Shown here piece by piece: positions 20,701-32,476 of a DNA stretch of 64,000 nt; position 1 is the stretch's first letter; every line of letters starts with the position of its first letter. The notes beneath the pieces are model-generated. The model saw only the letters and a list, made by a program, of their open reading frames with translations, made no database searches and had not been told where the DNA came from. The translations under genes were made by a program, and so were the position numbers. This DNA comes from Maylandia zebra (Eukaryota > Chordata > Actinopteri > Cichliformes > Cichlidae): NCBI RefSeq assembly GCF_041146795.1, contig NC_135187.1:21018056-21082055 (forward strand), in the 5' to 3' direction.

Positions 20701-23639
20701 TACAACTCACTCTATGCCACCACTCCTTGCAAATGTGTTTGCAAACCTCACCTACTTTTTCCATTTCTACATCCCTTCAGTGACAGCTATCATTTGTTTT
20801 AATCTGCAGCAAAACAGCGACTCCAAACATACACTAAAGATCTCAATATGCTCCAAGAGATGGTTTGCCTTTTATTGCTAAACTCTCTACTGAGAAAAAA
20901 TGATGCTGTTTGAATGGATCTAATTGATATAAAATGTTTGCATTGTTAACAAAAGTATATTTGAACACATCCTCAATGCATGCCTTCTCCCCAGTGCTAA
21001 AAAATTTGTTTCGTCCTATTCCTGCAGGAGTTGTGTGATTTGTAGCGGTTTCAGTTGTTCACTGATGAACACTGAAATGTTAGTGAGGTTCACCTGCTGT
21101 ATTTGTTGTGCTTTATAATAAGCATAAACCACTGATCACGTGTGACAGGGCCAAAGCCATCAGCGCACTGTGAAACAGAAATGGAATTTCCATTAAATTA
21201 CATTAAAACACTAACAACACGACCCAACATTCACTGTGATCACTCCAGTGTGCTGTATCAGCAGTAGGTTTTACAGTTTAAAAATAATGATCTCAACTGG
21301 CTCATTTCTACTTTTTTGTTTTACTGTAACATATAGTTGTATGACCTGATGCACATTTCATCACAAGTACTGAGAACTTCCTGCAGGATTCTTGCTACTG
21401 CTAGCTAAACCTGAAACACGGGATTTGCCCACACAGTCACTGGAAACCACTTCACACAACAAAGTCTAAATGTCAAATAACTGTAACAACCATCGAAATA
21501 ATGATAATGATAAACATCCATGAGTAGATGTATGTAGGTGCAGGCTCAGTACTTTTGTCCATGTAAGTATGAGCTTCACTGTCACCACTTTAGGTTGCTT
21601 CCAACTGAGCTGTACTGGAATTTAATTCTATAACTGCCAAGCATGCAGGAAGGTAGCACCAAAGGAGGAATTCAGAGGTATTTTAAGCTTGCAACACCAA
21701 CAGGTTTCTTTGTTTTTTCTTACTAAACAACAAGCTGTGGTGGAGTGAGTTGAATGTATTGTCCAAAAAGAATACTTCCCTATCAACTCCTCTCTCTCTC
21801 TTACTATGATTGTGTGTGTTTTTCTTTCTTCTTTTTTTTTAATTATGTATTGTTAATTGTAAGAGTTTTTGGAAAGCTTTTATTTCACTGGGTATTTTCT
21901 CACCCCACTAATCTGCTTACCTGTTTGAAAACTAGAGGTGTAACAATACTCCAAAACTTCTGTTTTGATATAGGAAAATATATCAATTTTACAACACTGA
22001 TATGATTTAATAAAGGATTTACTTCTCGATGTGGGTATAAATGTATGGGGAAGAGGGAACTTCCGGATACGAATTGTGGGTGATGCATTTTCTGATTTTT
22101 ATACATGCTATACATGTGGTAGAGCTCTAATATGCATCTTTTAATTAGTTTGTGTGAGATAGCGTGGCCAAAGTGGCTGAAGAAGAGCAGAAAACAGATG
22201 CTGTCCATTGTAGCAGGTGATGTTTTTTTAACAAACAATGTGACTAAAATTATTTTTGCAAAAACCTCCACAAATCAAATGCTCAAATGTTAAGCTTGGG
22301 CAAATAAATATAACTGAATTTAAAACAACCAAAATTAATATTGAGTGCACCAAGCTACACTGACCTGGTCTTCTCCTCCTGAACAACTGAGTTCTTCTGT
22401 TTAAATACTCTCAATCGTTCCAAACAAATAGTCTCTAAAGGAATTTTTTATATGATGGGTAAGACTGAATATTATAATCATCCATTTATTGATGCTGCTT
22501 TTTACCACCAACAAAACACACTATTAAAGTGTAGCCATTACATTTTACAATAATGCATACATAACTGAAGCAAACAAATCCCTAGTTTTCTTCCCCCTCT
22601 GTACCTGGTTCCATCCATCAAAAATAAACAGGAAGATATGAATACACAAAGTGAAGCAGCACGTCCGTAAGTAAGGTAAGTTCACACACAATAATTTATT
22701 TCATTTGGATTTTTTTTTTGTCTTGTTTCCGGTTGATTCTGAGTGAGGTTCCAGTGTGTTCTTGCTTGTTTCAGTTTAGTTTTACTGTCTGTGTCCTTGG
22801 GCAAGATTCTGACATCCAAGTTGTCTCTCGCACATCCATCAGTCTGTGTGTGAAACTTCGGTGTAAAAAGTGCTTAGACATAGAAAAAAAATCACTTGTA
22901 TTGTGTACTTGTGTGTGTGACTGGATGGCTGCAGCATGGAGAGGTGAAGCACTTTGAAAGTGCGTAGAAAAGCTCTCTAGAAATGCTAAGTTAAATGTTT
23001 ATGTTTTAGCTGAACTTTTATTTGTCTTAATGATTATAATATAGGGGATTACAAATTCAATAACCACTCATCGTCACAGAAAATACAATATAAATGCATA
23101 AATATATGAATAGTTTTTAAATATTTCTTTTAAAAATGTACACTAGTGTCAGACAAAGCCAAGCTATCCACTGCACACAGCTAGAGGGACCCTTCAGTTA
23201 TTTAACATGCCCTTCAGTGTTTCTATGTGACTGAAAAAAGGTAGCCTATAATCTCCATCACTTCGCTCCGTGCTGTGAATTTAACTGAACGTGGCCTTAA
23301 ATGTAAAACATGGCATAAACAGTGTTACACCTAATGATAAAGTGTAAAGAATTAACAATGCACTTCTGTCAAACAACATATTTAAGTGATTTAATGAAAC
23401 AATTTAAAATGAAGCGACAAAGCAAGGATGACTCATTTAGTTAAACACCTTCCCGTCTCCTGATCACTCTCCGGTGGGAGGGAGGAGAGGAGTCAAGGAG
23501 AGGAACTGAGAATGTGCAATTTGAGAAATGAGAAGAGGGCGGGTCTTACCCATCTATCCATCCTTCCATCCATCCATCCTTCAAAATGGCCACTAAGGGT
23601 CAGCAGAAGCAAGCTGTAAACAACCTGTCTGTAAACATT
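20701..23639. other. intergenic, no gene recognised
   Basis: About 2.9 kb of AT-rich DNA. A short piece at 21,930-21,990 (GGTGTAACAATACTCC) resembles a hAT terminus without a partner, and a CATC-rich stretch lies at 23,552-23,580. No exon with a splice context or family motif was found. Confidence 0.35.
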
Positions 23640-23960
23640 CTGATATTTCAGCAGTTCAGTAGCCTGATGGCTTTTGTGTAAAAGCTATCCCTGAATCTGC
23701 TGGTGCAGGTGTGGATGCTCATGTACACTCCTACCTGACTACAGGAGCTTGAAGAGTGTGTGGCTGGATTAAAGAGGATCCTCTGGGCTGTCCTCCTACA
23801 GTGCTGTCTGTAGAGGTCCTGGATGGCTGGCAGTTCAGACTTGGTGATACAATGTGCATATCTGGCCATCCTCCACACAGCTTTGTGGTCCAGAGCATTA
23901 CAAGTGCTATACCAGGTTGTGATACAGCCTCTCAATGGTGCCGTTGTTGAGTATTCTGGG
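23640..23960 (-). pseudogene. LINE reverse-transcriptase C-terminal fragment
   Basis: The minus-strand frame 23,935-23,648 reads GCITTWYSTCNALDHKAVWR, later SELPAIQDLYRQHCRRTAQR, and ends TSRFRDSFYTKAIRLLNC. This is the typical C-terminal tail of fish non-LTR retrotransposon ORF2 proteins (Rex/CR1/L2-like), downstream of the RT domain. The catalytic region is absent. It is a 5'-truncated insertion, as is usual for LINEs. Confidence 0.75.
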
Positions 23961-24329
23961 GTTTATTCCAAACCCTCCTCATGATATGCATGTTCATGTG
24001 GATAACCTGTCTAGCAACACCAGGCTCCACTCGTAGTTTCTGACCACGTGAGGAATCTAAGATAAATATTTGCTCCAACTCAAATATCTATGTTGCAAAT
24101 GGGGGACAGATTTATTCCATTTGCTGTGATGTTGTTCTGTGTTTTCAACACTAGGTGTCAGCAGCAAACAGCCCGTTTCCAAAAGTGTGACCAAAACATG
24201 GAATAAGTTAGCAGTAATGGATCTGCAGTTTGGAAGCTTTTTAGGCTGGCAAGACCAACAAGGGTTTGTTTTGTTTGTTTTTTCAGTTTGTTCATCAACT
24301 TCAAAGTCTTATCTTAATGAAGTATTGCG
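23961..24329. other. intergenic between LINE fragment and duplication block
   Basis: No feature recognised. Confidence 0.3.
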
Positions 24330-25692
24330 ATAAAGTTGTAATTCATTATGTTGGACTGGTGTAGAGCAGGCTGTGGTGTTCATGGGCACTCAGACTGCGA
24401 TGTGAAAAGAAGATAAATGAATGACTCCATGACCCAGTTTGGAAGAAGATGTTATTTTTATTGGTTAAGTGTGAAAAGTACACAAAGGAAGGAAGAAACC
24501 ATAAAACAAATCAGAAGCCTTTCACCTTACTACCTTAAATTCAACATGCTGGTCTATACTCACTGACACTCAGTCACAGGGGCAATATAAGACAATGGAA
24601 TAGATAAAAACCACATTTCCATTACTCAAGCAATAATTGGTGACTCTCCATTATAAAATATGCAGTAACATTAGCTTAAGCCTGTAAAGCTTCATCCATG
24701 AAATAATTGCCAGAAAATTAAAATTTTCTGAAAGTGGAGGATTTATTGAACCTTCTGACAAATTAAAACAAAAAGAAATTAAATGTTCATTTGAAAGTAT
24801 AAGATTTAATTTTCACAATTTTTTACACCTGTGTACTATTCTTCAGCATGGCAAAAAGAATTTTAGGGCAATTTTTAACAAAAATAACCAAAAAAATCTA
24901 TCACAGAGGACTTTAAAGCCATCTCAGCATGTGTTACCATAACGCAAGAGGGGTTGCAGGTACATCTATAGTCACAGCAGCTGAAAATCTGCTTCCTGTG
25001 TCCCTGAAATGATTACAAATTGTTCAGTTAGAACAAAATATTTTGGTCAGAATGTTTTGTGTACTCTAAAACAGCATCTATTTAAGTTGCCCCTTCAGAT
25101 CACAGTGTGGGATGTTTAGAGAAGGAGAAACTTAAACCTGGCGGGCTGCAAAAAGCAATATTTGCTGCTCTACGATCGAGCCAGCTTGTAACTCTCTGCC
25201 TCATTTGATCACTAAGGGGCAGCAGAAATAAGCTCTACTGCTGACACTGAACTGGAATCAACGCAAAATATTAATTTCTCTGTGGGAGATTTGTGGTTAT
25301 TTAGCTGCTACATGCTCTTTGCATGTTTGAAGCCAGTGTACTTCGGATTTATTAAAATCTTTCAAGGCTGCAAAACTATGAAGAAAAAATACTCAGAGCT
25401 GAAGAAAGCCAATGAGTCAGTAATAACTCTCTGTGATATCATCACCACAGGGTTCATCATGTGACAGTATGTCAACATCAGTGACCAAGCCCACGACTAT
25501 CACGACATTTAGCTTAAATCCTGGTTGGTGCTCAGGTATGCATTGGTATCACATGACTTGATAAAACACCAGTAAACAAAAAAAGGTCTGTAGCCTTTAA
25601 AATTGATCTGAACAGTGAGTCATGCAGTGAAATTATCCCAGGATGTTCTCCACATGTGAAGGTGGTTAGAATGTGGTGTTTCCTACCTTCTT

Positions 25693-26523
25693 CTAGTTTT
25701 CTTTGTCCTCTGAAGTTGGGATGAAGGACGCAGGTCCTGAAGGTAGTGCTGGCTTGCGGAGGAAAGGATATGTGAGTTTTTCCCTCACACAGTGCTGGTA
25801 GGTTCGGTCACAGTCAAATCCAATTGGACAGCAGTGGTAGCCATCCAGACAACATTTGCCCTGCAAGAAACACTTTTAGTCTCTCAAAAGAATAGTTATC
25901 ATAGCTGCAAACTTGCTTCATCTCAGTGGAAGATAAAGGGAATTTTATTAAAATCATGTGTCTTATTGCACAAGAGTGTTTAGGCTGACTCACAGGAGAG
26001 TAGGGACAACAGGTCCAGCCTCCTTGTGGGTGTCTGCAGCAAGTAGTGCCATCAGGACAGTAGGTGTAACTGTCACAGTAGACCACTGAAGTCTTTATTT
26101 GATCTGGGACGTGGCTCTCTTTAAGCTCCTGGAGTGGAGTTCCAGGCAGTTCAGGGGGGGCTGGTTTCTCTGCAGCTTCCTTCTTCACCATGGGTATGGT
26201 CAGCCACGGCTGGTCTAATTTCTCACAATTCATGGTAACCAGGTTACAGCGATATCCTGACGGGCAGCAGTGGAGCAGGTCGCTACAGCACATGGCCTGC
26301 AAAGTAAGTAAGACGAGCAGAGCTTTTTAACAACCAACAATCAAGTTACTGCACTGGCAGAAAGTTTCTGACTTACATTTGGATATGGGCAGCAGGCATA
26401 TCCGATATTAGTCTTGCAGCAGGTGGCAGTGTCTGAACAAGTACTCCCATCAGGACACATAGAGCATGAAGCAAATCCCCACAGAAACACACCGAATGAC
26501 AAACACAGACTGATCCTCAACAT
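25693..26523 (-). CDS. grn: granulin-like secreted protein, copy B (3 coding exons)
   Basis: Minus-strand coding exons 26,523-26,377, 26,296-25,994 and 25,860-25,693 with GTAAGT and GTGAGT donors, all phase 0. The protein is 205 residues: signal peptide (MLRISLCLSFGVFLWGFASC), granulin domain 1 with the normal 12 cysteines, a linker nearly identical to copy A, granulin domain 2, and a C-terminal tail ending SFIPTSEDKEN. The frame is intact and no stops are seen. It is much closer to copy C than to copy A, in keeping with the segmental duplication. Domain 2 has PIGFDCDRTYQHC where copy A has PLGLDCDHTYTYC. Expected to be secreted like other granulins; the receptor and tissue cannot be inferred. 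Confidence 0.9.
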
Positions 26524-26683
26524 CTGGAAGACAGAATCAACATGACTTTGCAGATTTTTTTCTTTCTGAACTAAAAAGGTCAGAGTTTGTAACTTTAATG
26601 TGACACACTGAAGTCCAATTTTAGTAGCAACAACTAAACCATAAAACACTTTACAAAAAAGTTCACTTCTTTTAATCACTTAC

Positions 26684-26768
26684 CTTTAGGCAGTGAAGAA
26701 ATTCAGCAGCTTCCTGTGATGCCTTTCACACTTTCCCCTCTGCTGTATCACACACAGCTCTATATAGT
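26684..26768 (-). promoter_or_regulatory. noncoding exon 1 and TATA box of granulin copy B
   Basis: Donor GTAAGT (reverse complement of 26,678-26,683) ends the untranslated exon. CTATATAG at 26,760-26,767 is the TATA element, with a start expected near 26,735. The same arrangement recurs in copy C. Confidence 0.6.
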
Positions 26769-27573
26769 ACAGGTCAGACACTCCCACTGAGTAAGAATGA
26801 AAGATTAACTTCACGTAACACCCCTCTATCTCGTGACTCTCATATTAAGACAGACAGGTTTTGAAAATTTCTGGAACTGCAGAAGTTCAAATCCACTACT
26901 TAACTGCTGTAATTACTCAGCTTAATATACAGTCACCACACGTCCTCATATGACATGATTGTGTATGCACAATAAAGAAGGAGTGGGTCTGTAAGCCTCA
27001 CCTATCGATCAAAGTACAACAGAGCTGGCAAAAGTACAGACATTCTTCAATATGTAGGAGCAGAGATTGAACTACTGAGTACTATTTATCACAGTTGCTG
27101 AGCAGTCCTTACGTTCGTACATAACCTGTTCTTCCCCTCCTGTCCTGTCTTTCTCACATCGTTCTCTATCTCTGAAGTTATTAACTTTTTTTCCCTCCCT
27201 CAAATGTGTAACCCGTACCTTTAGCAAGCAGACACACTTTTGTGAGAAAGTGCACACAAACAGTTTGTGTGTTTGCAAATATTTGTTGACCTGTCAGAAA
27301 TGCTGGATTTTATAAAGCACTGCTCCCATTATGCTCGCTTCTCTTCTGTAGTGCTAGCTAGAAGCAACTTGCAAACATCTGGTCCAAAAAGTGTTGTTTT
27401 GGATCATTTTGGCCTGCTTTAAGTGCTGAATGTAGTACTTTAAATAACATATAAATTATACATTTCTGCCTATTTTGTGCCATTGTGTGCAATAAGCACC
27501 AGTGGTGGATGCACCAACAGGATTGTCTTTGTTATTTTCCCTCCATTTATGTTCAAGTCGGTTTGACATCTGT

Positions 27574-28904
27574 TATGTTAAACAATAGATGGTACGACAA
27601 CAACAAGAAGACACACCACCTTTGTCACAATTATTGTATCTTCTTGCACAACGTGGCTATGTGAACGCTGCTGTCTTGAACATGCTTAGAACCCTGAAGA
27701 TAACCATCTGCGGGAGCTGACTTCTTCTCCACTTCTTGCCATTGCTAGCTAAACTTGCAACACTGGTCTTGATTACAGAAAATCTCAAATCAAATCACAT
27801 ATCTACAACAATTACAGCAAGGGATGAGTTTCAAGTATGCCTTAACTATACCAAGTGTTTTGATAGCAGTTCATGACAAAGTCATCGCACAGCCCAACAG
27901 CCTCATGTATATCAATGGAAGACCTTAGGTAATTAGCACAGTGGCTAACTTGTAGAGGGCTACCATGGTGGTGAGTGCAGGACACTGGGGAGGAAAAAAC
28001 AAAACTAAAAAAGTGTGAACTTCAGTCCATGGTGACCATTAATCTACTGTGTTGAAAAAAGAGAACGATATGTATTGGTAGCCTGTTGTTGCTCCAAAAG
28101 ATAGCTAAGGATAGTACCCTCCAATGAAAATAGGTGCAGCCAATTATTGAATGGACTACCACATGAGAACATTTTGAGAACAGATTGAAGCACCCAAGAC
28201 TACGCATTAAAGGTCCAAACTCATGCTAAAGATGCAAAATGTTTATCTCCGACTCTCCATAATGTTTTCATTTAAATATAAAAATACCTCACTGGAGCCG
28301 CCCAGAGTGAAATGAGCAGTGTGGGAAATAATGTCACACTGGTGTGTGTTTTGTTGCGACATTAGCAGTTCCCATTGTTTCGGCTCCACACTTGGGGAAA
28401 AAAAGTCATAAAATTAAAAATAAATGTATCTCTACTTTCAGCAAAATATTATTGTATATAAAGGCGTTACTAGAATTATGAGGCACTACGACAAATTTTT
28501 TTTAGTTACATCAAAATTGGTGCTCATCCAGCTCACATATTACTAAATGACGAAATGTAGGTGAAGAGCCGTTAGTTGATAGGCAGCAGATGGTTTATTG
28601 CTTAATTTTGTTACTGCAGAGAAAAGAGCAGAAAACTACAGGTCTTGTGAGTATTGTTTTTTTTCCTTTTGTTCTATGCTTACAGGTTTACAAACGCTTG
28701 TGTTTACAACTATCACTAGATGTTTATATAGACTGAAAACCACAGCACACATCCACAACAATCAAAGTTTACACATAAAAACAAACTGAAATAATCATTC
28801 AAATTGGTTATTTATTAATATAAATGATATTAAAAAATCTATCCCTCGGAAGGGCTAGATATTCTGCATTTTAGCAATTAATTTGACTTTCAAATAATGT
28901 ACAA
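27574..28904. other. intergenic, no feature recognised
   Basis: AT-rich DNA between the duplication block and the LTR element region. No gene supported. Confidence 0.35.
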
Positions 28905-28960
28905 GATCGCTAAATTGTGGACTTCAGTCCTGTGTTCAGAACTCCAACTTGGTGACTAAT

Positions 28961-29577
28961 TGTCATGGTCCTGGGTCGGTGACCCAGCGCTTTTAGTTAT
29001 CATTTTCTAGTTTATGATGATGATGATTATTATTGTTTGAGTTCTGTGTGTTATATTTGGTCTGCCTTTGAGTCTGTCTCTGTCTATGGTGTCACCCCAT
29101 CTGTTTGTGAATCTGTCTGTTTAGTTCAATGTCTTGTCTGGTTCCATGTGTCTGAGTTTCCTGTTTTATTGTGAAGGTTTGTGTCATATGTGAGTGTGCT
29201 CAGTTTACGTTTCCCCTGTCTCGTCAGCTGTGATTTCTCCCAGGTGTGTTCCCCTCCTGTCTCTCATCCCTTGATTACTGCCGTCTGTGTATTTAAGCCC
29301 TGTGTTTCTCTGTGTCAGTGTCGCGTTGTACCCTCAACTAGCTGTGTGTTCTGCTGCTATGTTCCTAGTGTTTGGTCTCCTGCTCCAGTTTAGTGTTTCT
29401 TTCCAGTGTTTCAGTCCTTGGTTCCTCTGTTCTGACTTTTGGTTTTCTTTTGGTGAGTTTAGTTTGTACGAGGTTTTTCCCAGCAATAAAGCTGCACCTT
29501 AAGTTTCACTTCCGTGTCTGAGTTCTGCATTTTGGGTCCACCACTCCTGCTTGCCTGCCACACAGCGATTTATGACA
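28961..29577 (+). repeat. 5' LTR
   Basis: 617 bp, TG...CA ends. It contains a TATTTAA box at 29,290-29,296, a predicted transcript start near 29,320, and AATAAA at 29,485-29,490, so U3, R and U5 can be placed in order. It holds GTCGCGTTGT at 29,320-29,329, one transition away from the 3' LTR version. Confidence 0.93.
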
Positions 29578-29579
29578 GA

Positions 29580-29589
29580 ACGACGCGAC
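29580..29589 (+). promoter_or_regulatory. primer-binding site, self-priming type
   Basis: ACGACGCGAC is the exact reverse complement of GTCGCGTCGT at 32,786-32,795 in the 3' LTR, and pairs with the 5' LTR copy with one G:U. No TGG-type tRNA site is present at the LTR border. The partner begins about 30 bases after the TATTTAA box, where transcription would start. Confidence 0.6.
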
Positions 29590-29593
29590 CAGT

Positions 29594-32476
29594 ATGTATC
29601 CAGCAGACTCACTGAGGAAGCGCAGCTCAGCCTTTGACGGGACCCGGCTAGTGCTTGGAGGGCCTCCGTGCTGCCGTTCCTCACTAGCTGCTTACCCTTC
29701 GGTCCACTCACCTGCTTCTTCCCCCCGGATGCCCCGGTCTCACAGAAAACGCTCCCGCCGGTCCCGGGAGGATTACTATGAGACCGCGAGCAACCAGCTT
29801 ACACCAGCTCAAGCTTTCTACAAGATGTTAGGGATCATTATAGTGCCACCCGACTCACCCAGCATTTCCACTCCACAGCAGGAGCAACCACAGCCGAGTC
29901 ATTCCTTGTCACATTCTGCCAGTGCTGCTTCCTCTTCTACTTGGGAGCGGCGAACGTGCCGCCAGCAATCATGGCTCCGGCAGGAGCCTGGGACTCTTCT
30001 CGACCAACCGCCTAGGGTGAGTGACAAAGTCCCCCTACATTCGCCTTCTGTGTCGAGGGATAAACGTACCGTTTCCCCCAAGGCCGCTAACGTCAGCTTC
30101 ATGAACTCTAGATCTTCTGTTCCTCCTGTTCCAGAAAATGACAGTATTCATTTTGAGAGCGATCGTTTCCACTTTGGTTCAAAGGACTGTGCTTCTGATG
30201 CTCCTTCGGACCCAGGAGTTAAGACTGTTTCATCTGGAACTGTTTATTCTGGGGCTATGTCAGCTCTGTTAGCCGCCCGGCCCGAAGCTCTGTTAGCCGC
30301 CCGGCCCGAAGCTCTGTTAGCCGCCCGGCCCGAAGCTCTGTTAGCCGCCCGGCCCGAAGCTCAGTCGCCACCTCCACCACATTCAGCCTCGCTTCCCATA
30401 GCACAGTCACATCCACAGCCTGACTTACTACAAACCTTATTTCAATCCTTAGCCCAGTCAATAGCTCAGTTGGTAGAGGAATCATCAGCCTTATCATCAG
30501 CTCGGTTTCCAACTTCACAACCATCATTTTCCCGACCTTTTCTTCAGTTGCCCTCAGCTCAGCCACCTATACAGCCATCATCTTCACCTACACCTCCGGT
30601 ACAGCAAGCTATGTCTATCCAACCCTTACAGAACTGTTCCACAACCTTGAATCCTAATCAGAGAGACAAACCAAACAATATTGTTATCAGTCCTCAAAAG
30701 CTGGCCAGTTCTGAGACTGAGATTCACTCCAGGGCCTCCCCAGAGGCTGGGTTTCAGCCCCCAGCAGACTCTGGACCCCTGGCGGTTAAGAAGCCAGCTG
30801 AGGACCGCACCCGGCCGTTGCTGCCTGAGCAGACTCAATGCTCTGTGCAGCTGCAGTCTGCCATGTGTTTGCCAGAGGCCCGTGTGCCTGGTTCTGTTCT
30901 GTCCCTGCCAGAAGCCCGTGTGCCTGGTTCTGTTCTGTCCCTGCCAGAAGCCCGTGTGCCTGGTTCTGTTCTGTCCCTGCCAGAGGCCTGTGTGCCTTCT
31001 GGTTCCGATCTGTGCCTGCCAGAGGCCTGTGTGCCTGCTGGTTCTGTTCTGTCCCTGCCAGGGGCCCGTGTGCCTTCTGGTTCTGTTCTGTCCCTGCCAG
31101 GGGCCCGTGTGCCTTCTGGTTCCGTTCTGTGCCTGCCAGAGGCCCGTGTGCCTGCTGGTTCCGATCTGTGCCTGCCAGAGGCCCGTGTGCCTGCTGGTTC
31201 CGATCTGTGCCTGTCAGAGGTCCCCGCGCCTGCTGGTTTTGTCCTGTGTGTTCCAGGGGCCCCTGTGCCCACTGGTCCTGAGACTGTTTTCGCTGGAGGG
31301 CCCGAGGAGCCCGTCCAGCCTCCTGCTTCGCCAGCTGGAGGGCCCGAGGAGCCCGTCCAGCGTCCTGCTTCGCCAGCTGGAGGGCCCGAGGAGCCCGTCC
31401 AGCGTCCTGCCTCGTCAGCTGGGGGGCCCGAGGAGCCCGTCCAGCCTTCTGCCTCGTTAGCTGGGGGGCCCGAGGAGCCCGTCCAGCCTTCTGCCTCGTT
31501 AGCTGGGGGGCCCGTGGAGCCCGTCCAGCCATCAGCTGCAGTCTCATCACCAGCTGCAGTCTCATCACCAGCTGCAGTTTCATCGCCTGCTGCAGCTTCA
31601 TCGTCCTCGCCTGCTGCGGCCTCAGAGTCTTCGGCCTCGCCTGGTCCGGTTTCAGCATCTGCTTCAGCATCCTCATCGCCTGGTCCAGCCACTGCTTCGT
31701 CCTCGTCTGGTCCAGCCTCTGTGTCTTCGTCCTCGTCTGGTCCAGCCTCTGTGTCTTCGTCCTCGTCTGGTCCAGCCTCTGTGTCTTCGTCCTCGTCTGG
31801 TCCAGCCTCTGTGTCTTCGTCCTCGTCTGGCCCGGCTTCAGCCTCCTCATCAGCTGCGTCGCCTGGCCCGTCTTCAGCCTCCTCATCAGCTGCGTCGCCT
31901 GGTCCAGCCTCCGCATCAGCTTCCGCCTCGTCTGGTCCAGCCTCCGCTTCACCTGGGGCTGCAGGGGCCACGCAGCCTTCAGGTCCCCTACTACCACCTC
32001 CACATCGTCGGTCATCTGCCTGGCCACTTGTTGGGCATCTCCGCCACCGTGGACGCCCTCCTGAACGCCGCCACTGCCTTCCACGTGGCCGGCCTCCGGA
32101 CTTGTTTCCACGCCGCTGTTGCCGTCCGCACAGTCGGCCCCCAGAACTGTTTCCACGCCGCTGTTGCCGTCCGCACGGTCGGCCCCCAGAACTGTTTCCA
32201 CGCCACTGCCTACTGCGTGGCCGGCATCGGGACCGGCCCCGCTGCCATTCGCTTGGTCGGCCTCCTGAACTTGACCATCTGGGCCTTTTTGGACTCTGTC
32301 CCTCCGTCCTGGGCCACCTCCGCCCACCCTGGTCGGGTGCTTTTCTTTTTTGGTTTTGGTCCGTTTTTGTGTTTCTGCTGGGCTGTCTGGAGCCAGCCCT
32401 TGAGGGGGGGGGGGGGGGGGGGGTACTGTCATGGTCCTGGGTCGGTGACCCAGCGCTTTTAGTTATCATTTTCTAG
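29594..32476 (+). CDS. gag-position ORF of the LTR element, minisatellite-built, 960 codons
   Basis: The ATG lies 16 bases after the 5' LTR. The N-terminus MYPADSLRKRSSAFDGT resembles the MDPADS start of sushi-group gag proteins, but no zinc knuckle, protease or RT motif follows. From about residue 222 the protein is a chain of short repeats: four LLAARPEA units, about ten units of the form LPEARVP(A/S)GSVLS, six units GGPEEPVQPxAS, then serine/alanine/proline runs (SSSSGPASV) and basic RPPELFPRRCC units. The frame runs through a 20-base G tract and stops inside the 3' LTR. Because the repeats are multiples of three and GC-rich, several other frames on both strands are also open; those are shadows. 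Whether the protein is made or only the RNA matters is unknown. Confidence 0.6.
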   Translation: MYPADSLRKRSSAFDGTRLVLGGPPCCRSSLAAYPSVHSPASSPRMPRSHRKRSRRSREDYYETASNQLTPAQAFYKMLGIIIVPPDSPSISTPQQEQPQPSHSLSHSASAASSSTWERRTCRQQSWLRQEPGTLLDQPPRVSDKVPLHSPSVSRDKRTVSPKAANVSFMNSRSSVPPVPENDSIHFESDRFHFGSKDCASDAPSDPGVKTVSSGTVYSGAMSALLAARPEALLAARPEALLAARPEALLAARPEAQSPPPPHSASLPIAQSHPQPDLLQTLFQSLAQSIAQLVEESSALSSARFPTSQPSFSRPFLQLPSAQPPIQPSSSPTPPVQQAMSIQPLQNCSTTLNPNQRDKPNNIVISPQKLASSETEIHSRASPEAGFQPPADSGPLAVKKPAEDRTRPLLPEQTQCSVQLQSAMCLPEARVPGSVLSLPEARVPGSVLSLPEARVPGSVLSLPEACVPSGSDLCLPEACVPAGSVLSLPGARVPSGSVLSLPGARVPSGSVLCLPEARVPAGSDLCLPEARVPAGSDLCLSEVPAPAGFVLCVPGAPVPTGPETVFAGGPEEPVQPPASPAGGPEEPVQRPASPAGGPEEPVQRPASSAGGPEEPVQPSASLAGGPEEPVQPSASLAGGPVEPVQPSAAVSSPAAVSSPAAVSSPAAASSSSPAAASESSASPGPVSASASASSSPGPATASSSSGPASVSSSSSGPASVSSSSSGPASVSSSSSGPASVSSSSSGPASASSSAASPGPSSASSSAASPGPASASASASSGPASASPGAAGATQPSGPLLPPPHRRSSAWPLVGHLRHRGRPPERRHCLPRGRPPDLFPRRCCRPHSRPPELFPRRCCRPHGRPPELFPRHCLLRGRHRDRPRCHSLGRPPELDHLGLFGLCPSVLGHLRPPWSGAFLFWFWSVFVFLLGCLEPALEGGGGGGVLSWSWVGDPALLVIIF
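30263..30358 (+). repeat. 24 bp minisatellite, 4 units
   Basis: Four identical tandem copies of GCTCTGTTAGCCGCCCGGCC plus CGAA, encoding LLAARPEA. Confidence 0.95.
30868..31245 (+). repeat. 36-39 bp minisatellite, about 10 units
   Basis: Tandem units of the form TGCCAGAGGCCCGTGTGCCT followed by GG(TTCTG) or CTGGTTC(C/T)G and a TCTGT(CC/GC)C link. Units of 36 and 39 bp alternate (with or without one codon), so the frame is kept. Confidence 0.9.
31290..31535 (+). repeat. 42 bp minisatellite, about 6 units
   Basis: Units GGAGGGCCCGAGGAGCCCGT followed by CCAGC(C/G)TCCTGC(T/C)TCG(C/T)(C/T)AGCT, encoding GGPEEPVQPxASxA. Some units have GGGG in place of GAGG. Confidence 0.9.
31695..31850 (+). repeat. 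30 bp minisatellite, about 5 units
   Basis: Units TCGTCTGGTCCAGCCTCTGT plus GTCTTCGTCC, encoding SSGPASVSSS. Related but diverged units flank both sides. Confidence 0.9.
32404..32423 (+). repeat. poly-G tract (20 G) as polypurine tract
   Basis: An uninterrupted run of 20 G lies three bases before the 3' LTR, the place of the polypurine tract that primes plus-strand synthesis. Its length may vary between assemblies and alleles. Confidence 0.7.

Larger units (their letters stand above)
24330..27573. repeat. segmental duplication, copy 1 (with granulin copy B)
   Basis: Direct-orientation homology to about 55,745-60,480. Matching anchors include GGTGTTCATGGGCACTCA (24,377 and 55,793), the whole granulin gene, its TATA region, GTCACCACACGTCCTCATATGACATG (26,931 and 57,720), and TTCAAGTCGGTTTGA near the right end (27,552 and 60,460). 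After ATCTG at 27,573 and 60,480 the copies part. Copy 2 is longer because a Tc1 element and other DNA lie between 57,870 and 59,985. Confidence 0.85.

Noticed and set aside
30868..31245. Regular repeats that could be mistaken for a CRISPR array
   Set aside because: Units are contiguous without unique spacers, encode protein repeats, and lie in a eukaryotic retrotransposon.
30786..32469. Long minus-strand open frames (544 and 548 codons) opposite the LTR-element ORF
   Set aside because: They consist of the same minisatellites read in reverse, have no start context or motif, and exist because repeat lengths are multiples of three in GC-rich DNA.
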